Source: Clostridiales bacterium
Lineage (GTDB): Bacteria > Bacillota > Clostridia > Oscillospirales > Oscillospiraceae
NCBI GenBank assembly: GCA_021200895.1
Contig: JAJQFX010000093.1
Location: 1-13,626, forward strand
Length of the DNA stretch: 13,626 bases
Direction of reading: 5' to 3'
The position numbers and the translations under genes are program-made. The notes beneath the pieces were generated by a model, which ran no database searches, was not told the DNA's origin, and saw only the letters and a list, made by a program, of their open reading frames with translations. This document shows positions 11,225-13,626 of this stretch, one piece after another. Position 1 is the first letter of the stretch, and every line of letters starts with the position of its first letter.

Positions 11225-13161
11225 AGGTCTTGCAGGCGAAATCCGCCGGCTTCTGCTACGGCGTCCGCCGGGCGGTGGAGCTGGCGGAGCAGACGGTGGA
11301 GGCGGGCACCCCCTGCGTCATGCTGGGGCCCATCATCCACAACGCCCATGTGGTGGAGGAGTTCGCCCGGCGGGGCATGGGCTGCGTCTCCTCCGTGGAG
11401 GAGGTGCCGGAGGGCTGCGCCGTGCTGATTCGCTCCCACGGGGAGAGCCGGGCGGTGTACCAGGCGCTGGAAGAAAAAGGAATCCCGGTGCTGGACGCCA
11501 CCTGCCCCAATGTCTCCCGGATACACGATTTAGTCCGGAAAGCGGAGGAAAATGGCCGGATTCCGGTCATTATTGGAAGAAAATCCCATCCCGAAGTGGT
11601 GGCCACAGCGGGGTGGTGCCGCGGCGCAATCGTACTGGAAACCGCCGAAGAGTTGGAAAAATGGCTGAAACAAGGGGAAAATCGTTATGATTTGCCCATA
11701 ACCCTGGTTTGCCAGACCACTGCCTCAAAAGAAAATTGGAAAAAATCTGTGGAAATTGCAAAAAAACTATGTACAAATGCTGAGATATTTGATACAATGT
11801 GTAGTGTGACATACCATAGACAGGCGGAGGCGGTCAGCCTTGCGAAGGAATGCGATGCGATGATCGTGATTGGAGACCATGCAAGCTCCAACACCCGGCA
11901 TCTGGCAGAGCTTTGCGAGGCGGAATGCAATAACGTGGTTTGGATTGAACAGGCAGCTGAGTTGCCGGAGCACTTATTGAACGGCGCGGCTTGTGTTGGT
12001 ATCACTGCGGGCGCATCTACGCCCGGGTGGATAATAAAGGAGGTCAAAAACAAAATGAGCGAAGAAATCATGGAGATCGAAGAATCCTTCAAAGAGATGT
12101 TGGAGAAATCGATCAAAACTTTAAATACAGGGGATAAGGCGACTTGTACCGTTGTGAACATCACACCGACCGAGCTCCAGGTGGAGCTGGGTACCAAGCA
12201 TACCGGTTATATCTCTGAAGCGGAGTTTTCCGATGATCCTTCCGTCAAGATGGCAGAGGCCGTCAAAATTGGCGACCAGCTGGAGTGTGTCGTCCAGCGG
12301 GTCAATGACCAGGACGGCATCGTCACCCTGTCCAAGAAGAAGCTGGACGCCAACCGGAACTGGGAAATGATTGAGGAGGCCGAGGCCAACAAGACTGTGG
12401 TCGAGGGCTATATCAAGGAGCAGAACAAGGGCGGCGTTGTGGCTAACGTCAAGGGCATCCGCGTGTTCATACCCGCTTCCCAGACCGGCCTGCGCCGCAA
12501 CGAGCCCATGGACAGCCTGGTGGGCACCACCGCCCGTATGCACATCACCGAGGTCAACCGCGGCCGCCGCCGCGTGGTGGGCTCCATCCGCAGCGTAGCC
12601 GCCGAGGAGCGCGCCGCCAAGGCCCAGGCCATTTGGGACAATATCGAGGTGGATAAGCACTACACCGGCACCGTCAAGAGCCTGACCTCTTACGGCGCGT
12701 TTGTGGACATCGGCGGCGTGGACGGCATGGTTCACATCTCCGAGCTGTCCTGGTCCCGCATCAAGCACCCCTCCGAGGTGGTCTCCGTGGGCGACACCCT
12801 GGACGTGTACGTCATCAAGTATGACCCGGAGCGGAAGAAAATCTCCCTGGGCGTGAAGGACCGCACCGTCTCCCCCTGGCAGAACTTCATGGACACCTGC
12901 AAGGTGGGCGACATCGTCGCTGTGAAGATCGTCAAGCTGATGAGCTTCGGCGCCTTTGCCGAAATCGTTCCCGGTGTGGACGGCCTGATTCACATCTCCC
13001 AGATCGCCGACCATCGGGTGGAGAAGCCTGAGGACGAACTGGCCGAGGGCCAGACCGTGGAGGTCAAAATCACCGACATCAACGAGGAGACCAAGAAGGT
13101 TTCCCTGTCCCGCCGTGCCGCCCTGCGCGATGCGGAGGACGAGTATGACGATGAGGACTGA
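11221..13161 (+). CDS. ispH: bifunctional IspH (HMBPP reductase) - ribosomal protein S1 fusion
   Basis: Residues about 1-278 are IspH, the [4Fe-4S] enzyme that makes IPP and DMAPP in the last step of the MEP pathway. The cluster ligands are Cys12 (GFCYGV), Cys95 (DATCPNV) and Cys194 (DTMCSV), with HNAHVVEE, KSHPEVV and ASSNTRHL also visible. Residues about 301-634 are four S1 RNA-binding repeats (about 301-377, 391-459, 480-548, 561-634), followed by an acidic tail. This RpsA-like part binds mRNA at the ribosome. The frame is continuous for 646 residues, as in other Clostridia with the same fusion. The ATG at 11221 has GGAGG (11206-11210) 10 nt upstream and overlaps plsC. Between about 11530 and 12130 base composition falls sharply, and an internal start at 12055 may give S1 alone. 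A strong terminator follows. Confidence 0.96.
   Translation: MKVLQAKSAGFCYGVRRAVELAEQTVEAGTPCVMLGPIIHNAHVVEEFARRGMGCVSSVEEVPEGCAVLIRSHGESRAVYQALEEKGIPVLDATCPNVSRIHDLVRKAEENGRIPVIIGRKSHPEVVATAGWCRGAIVLETAEELEKWLKQGENRYDLPITLVCQTTASKENWKKSVEIAKKLCTNAEIFDTMCSVTYHRQAEAVSLAKECDAMIVIGDHASSNTRHLAELCEAECNNVVWIEQAAELPEHLLNGAACVGITAGASTPGWIIKEVKNKMSEEIMEIEESFKEMLEKSIKTLNTGDKATCTVVNITPTELQVELGTKHTGYISEAEFSDDPSVKMAEAVKIGDQLECVVQRVNDQDGIVTLSKKKLDANRNWEMIEEAEANKTVVEGYIKEQNKGGVVANVKGIRVFIPASQTGLRRNEPMDSLVGTTARMHITEVNRGRRRVVGSIRSVAAEERAAKAQAIWDNIEVDKHYTGTVKSLTSYGAFVDIGGVDGMVHISELSWSRIKHPSEVVSVGDTLDVYVIKYDPERKKISLGVKDRTVSPWQNFMDTCKVGDIVAVKIVKLMSFGAFAEIVPGVDGLIHISQIADHRVEKPEDELAEGQTVEVKITDINEETKKVSLSRRAALRDAEDEYDDED
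11770..11798 (+). promoter_or_regulatory. possible internal promoter for the S1 part of ispH-rpsA
   Basis: TGTACA (11770-11775), a 17-nt spacer and TACAAT (11793-11798) match sigma-A boxes 4/6 and 5/6 in the most AT-rich part of the gene. Transcription would begin near 11805, upstream of the internal S1 start at 12055. AT-rich coding DNA yields chance matches, so this is tentative. Confidence 0.3.
12036..12057 (+). promoter_or_regulatory. rpsA: internal ribosome-binding site and ATG for stand-alone S1
   Basis: AAAGGAGGT (12036-12044), a near-perfect Shine-Dalgarno, lies 10 nt before an in-frame ATG (12055-12057) exactly at the IspH/S1 junction. Starting there would yield a 368-residue protein containing all four S1 repeats and no IspH. 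The same bases encode the Ile-Lys-Glu-Val that ends IspH proteins, so coding constraint could also explain the motif. Confidence 0.55.
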
Positions 13162-13190
13162 GTTCCTCTCGCCTGAACTGACTGCGTAAG

Positions 13191-13237
13191 AAGCCGCCCC
13201 GCGAGGCAAACCTCGCGGGGCGGCTTTTTGTCCTTTT
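13191..13237 (+). terminator. strong intrinsic terminator of the cmk-plsC-ispH-rpsA unit
   Basis: A perfect 16-bp stem (13191-13206 with 13211-13226) has a CAAA loop and is followed by a T-run and a second T5 block (13225-13237). It lies 30 nt after the rpsA stop. Confidence 0.95.
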
Positions 13238-13256
13238 TGCCATGCTGGATTTGCAA

Positions 13257-13358
13257 CACGGAAATCAAGTTTGAAATCCACTCATGTAAAACCCCTCCAC
13301 CGGCTGTCGCCGGTGAAGGGGTTCTTTGGTATGTTTAACCGAAAACTTGATTTCCGTG
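13257..13358. repeat. 16-bp perfect inverted repeat enclosing a terminator hairpin
   Basis: CACGGAAATCAAGTTT at 13257-13272 is repeated exactly in inverse orientation at 13343-13358. The 70-nt interior holds the hairpin at 13290-13323. Together they could form a cruciform or a nested RNA stem of about 102 nt. No flanking target duplication is visible (left flank TTGCAA, right flank GGTCAG), so a mobile element is not shown. It lies between the convergent rpsA and minus-strand repeat-protein genes. Confidence 0.8.
13286..13323 (-). terminator. intrinsic terminator of the minus-strand repeat-protein gene
   Basis: A 15-bp stem with one mismatch (13290-13304 with 13309-13323, loop TGTC on the plus strand) is followed on the minus strand by a TTTTA run. 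On the plus strand it is followed by only CTTT, so it works best for the minus-strand gene, whose stop is at 13361-13363, though it may act both ways. Confidence 0.75.
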
Positions 13359-13360
13359 GG

Positions 13361-13626
13361 TCAGGCAACCTTGCCCTTGACGATGTTGTAGGTCTTGCCG
13401 TTGTAAATAATCGTGCCGGTGTAGGAAGACTGCATTTTGCCGTTCTTCACATAGTACCAACTGCCGGAGGAATACTTCACCAAGCCGGTGTAGCTATAGT
13501 CGATTTTGCCGTTCTTCACATAGTACCAGGAACCGGAGGTGTGCTTCACCAGACCGGTGTAGGAGCTCTGCATTTTGCCGTTCTTCACATAGTACCAGGA
13601 ACCGGAGGTGTGCTTCACCAGACCGG
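13361..13626 (-). CDS. C-terminal part of a protein with cell-wall-binding-like WYY repeats (partial)
   Basis: The open frame on the minus strand enters from beyond the window edge and ends at 13361, so only the last 88 or so residues are seen. They consist of three 23-residue repeats of the form TGLVKHTSGSWYYVKNGKMQSSY and a short final unit ending IIYNGKTYNIVKGKVA. The aromatic WYY and the YxG-type turn spacing resemble choline-binding/cell-wall-binding repeats, which are common at the C-termini of large secreted proteins in clostridia and usually attach to surface polymers. The catalytic or adhesive part would lie upstream, outside the window, and cannot be named. A GTG at 13618 is not a convincing start because the repeat pattern continues upstream of it. 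A terminator hairpin follows the stop. Confidence 0.85.
   Translation of the reverse strand, partial: GLVKHTSGSWYYVKNGKMQSSYTGLVKHTSGSWYYVKNGKIDYSYTGLVKYSSGSWYYVKNGKMQSSYTGTIIYNGKTYNIVKGKVA
13416..13626. repeat. 69-nt tandem repeats encoding 23-residue units
   Basis: Units start at 13416, 13485 and 13554, each exactly 69 nt, and a fourth begins at 13623 at the window edge. The segment TTTTGCCGTTCTTCACATAG is identical in all three. Units 2 and 3 differ mainly in the block just after CCGGTGTAG; unit 1 differs more in its second half. Near-identity at DNA level indicates recent duplication or gene conversion. Confidence 0.92.

Noticed and set aside
12121..13281. 386-codon minus-strand open frame opposite rpsA
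   Set aside because: Low-complexity His/Asp/Gly/Val translation typical of antisense shadows in high-GC genes; the plus strand has four recognisable S1 repeats, and the frame runs across the terminator.
13416..13626. CRISPR array
   Set aside because: The 69-nt units are contiguous, have no unique spacers and translate in frame to repeated WYY-containing protein units.

Overview
The window looks like the chromosome of a high-GC, spore-forming member of the Bacillota, most likely Oscillospirales (relatives of Oscillibacter, Flavonifractor or Lawsonibacter). This rests on strong GGAGG-type Shine-Dalgarno sites, sporulation-type genes (gerW/ytfJ, ytfI, a sporulation-locus D-Ala-D-Ala carboxypeptidase), an ispH-rpsA fusion as found in many Clostridia, and a protein with WYY-containing cell-wall-binding-like repeats. 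Genus is inference. The protein-coding genes run on the plus strand except the last partial one.

Layout. (1) 1-1371: the thiazole-salvage pair thiW (transporter S component) and thiM (hydroxyethylthiazole kinase), preceded by a hairpin leader. (2) 1372-2330: a 155-nt structured non-coding stretch and a CbiK-family cobaltochelatase homologue that has lost both metal-binding histidines. (3) 2356-7570: a tight operon behind a near-consensus promoter: M50 membrane protease, scpA, scpB, ytfI (DUF2953), gerW/ytfJ, D-Ala-D-Ala carboxypeptidase, rluB. Overlapping or near-touching genes suggest translational coupling. The scpA-scpB-(...)-dac-(...)-rluB order echoes the B. subtilis scpA-scpB-ypuI-dacB-spmA-spmB-rluB region, with ytfI/gerW inserted and spmAB absent. 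(4) 7571-8630: an AT-rich regulatory region with promoter and dyads, an RpiR-family regulator, and a probable terminator. (5) 8647-13237: a BaiN/HI0933-family flavoprotein broken by a one-base frameshift in a G7 run, then cmk, plsC and an ispH-rpsA fusion, closed by a very strong terminator. A fully consensus promoter (TTGACA, 16 nt, extended TATAAT) sits inside the flavoprotein gene and probably drives cmk onward. (6) 13238-13626: a convergent intergenic region holding a 16-bp perfect inverted repeat around a second terminator hairpin, then the C-terminal end of a minus-strand protein made of 23-residue repeats (69-nt tandem DNA repeats), cut by the window edge.

The functional content is mostly housekeeping: thiamine-precursor salvage, chromosome segregation, sporulation/cell wall, RNA modification, nucleotide and phospholipid synthesis, isoprenoid synthesis and ribosomal protein S1. 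I see no clearly new multi-gene defence or mobile system. The best leads are the ligand-less CbiK homologue and its leader, the frameshifted flavoprotein with a perfect promoter in its 3' half, the AT-rich patch inside ispH with an internal S1 translation start, and the nested inverted repeat at 13257-13358.
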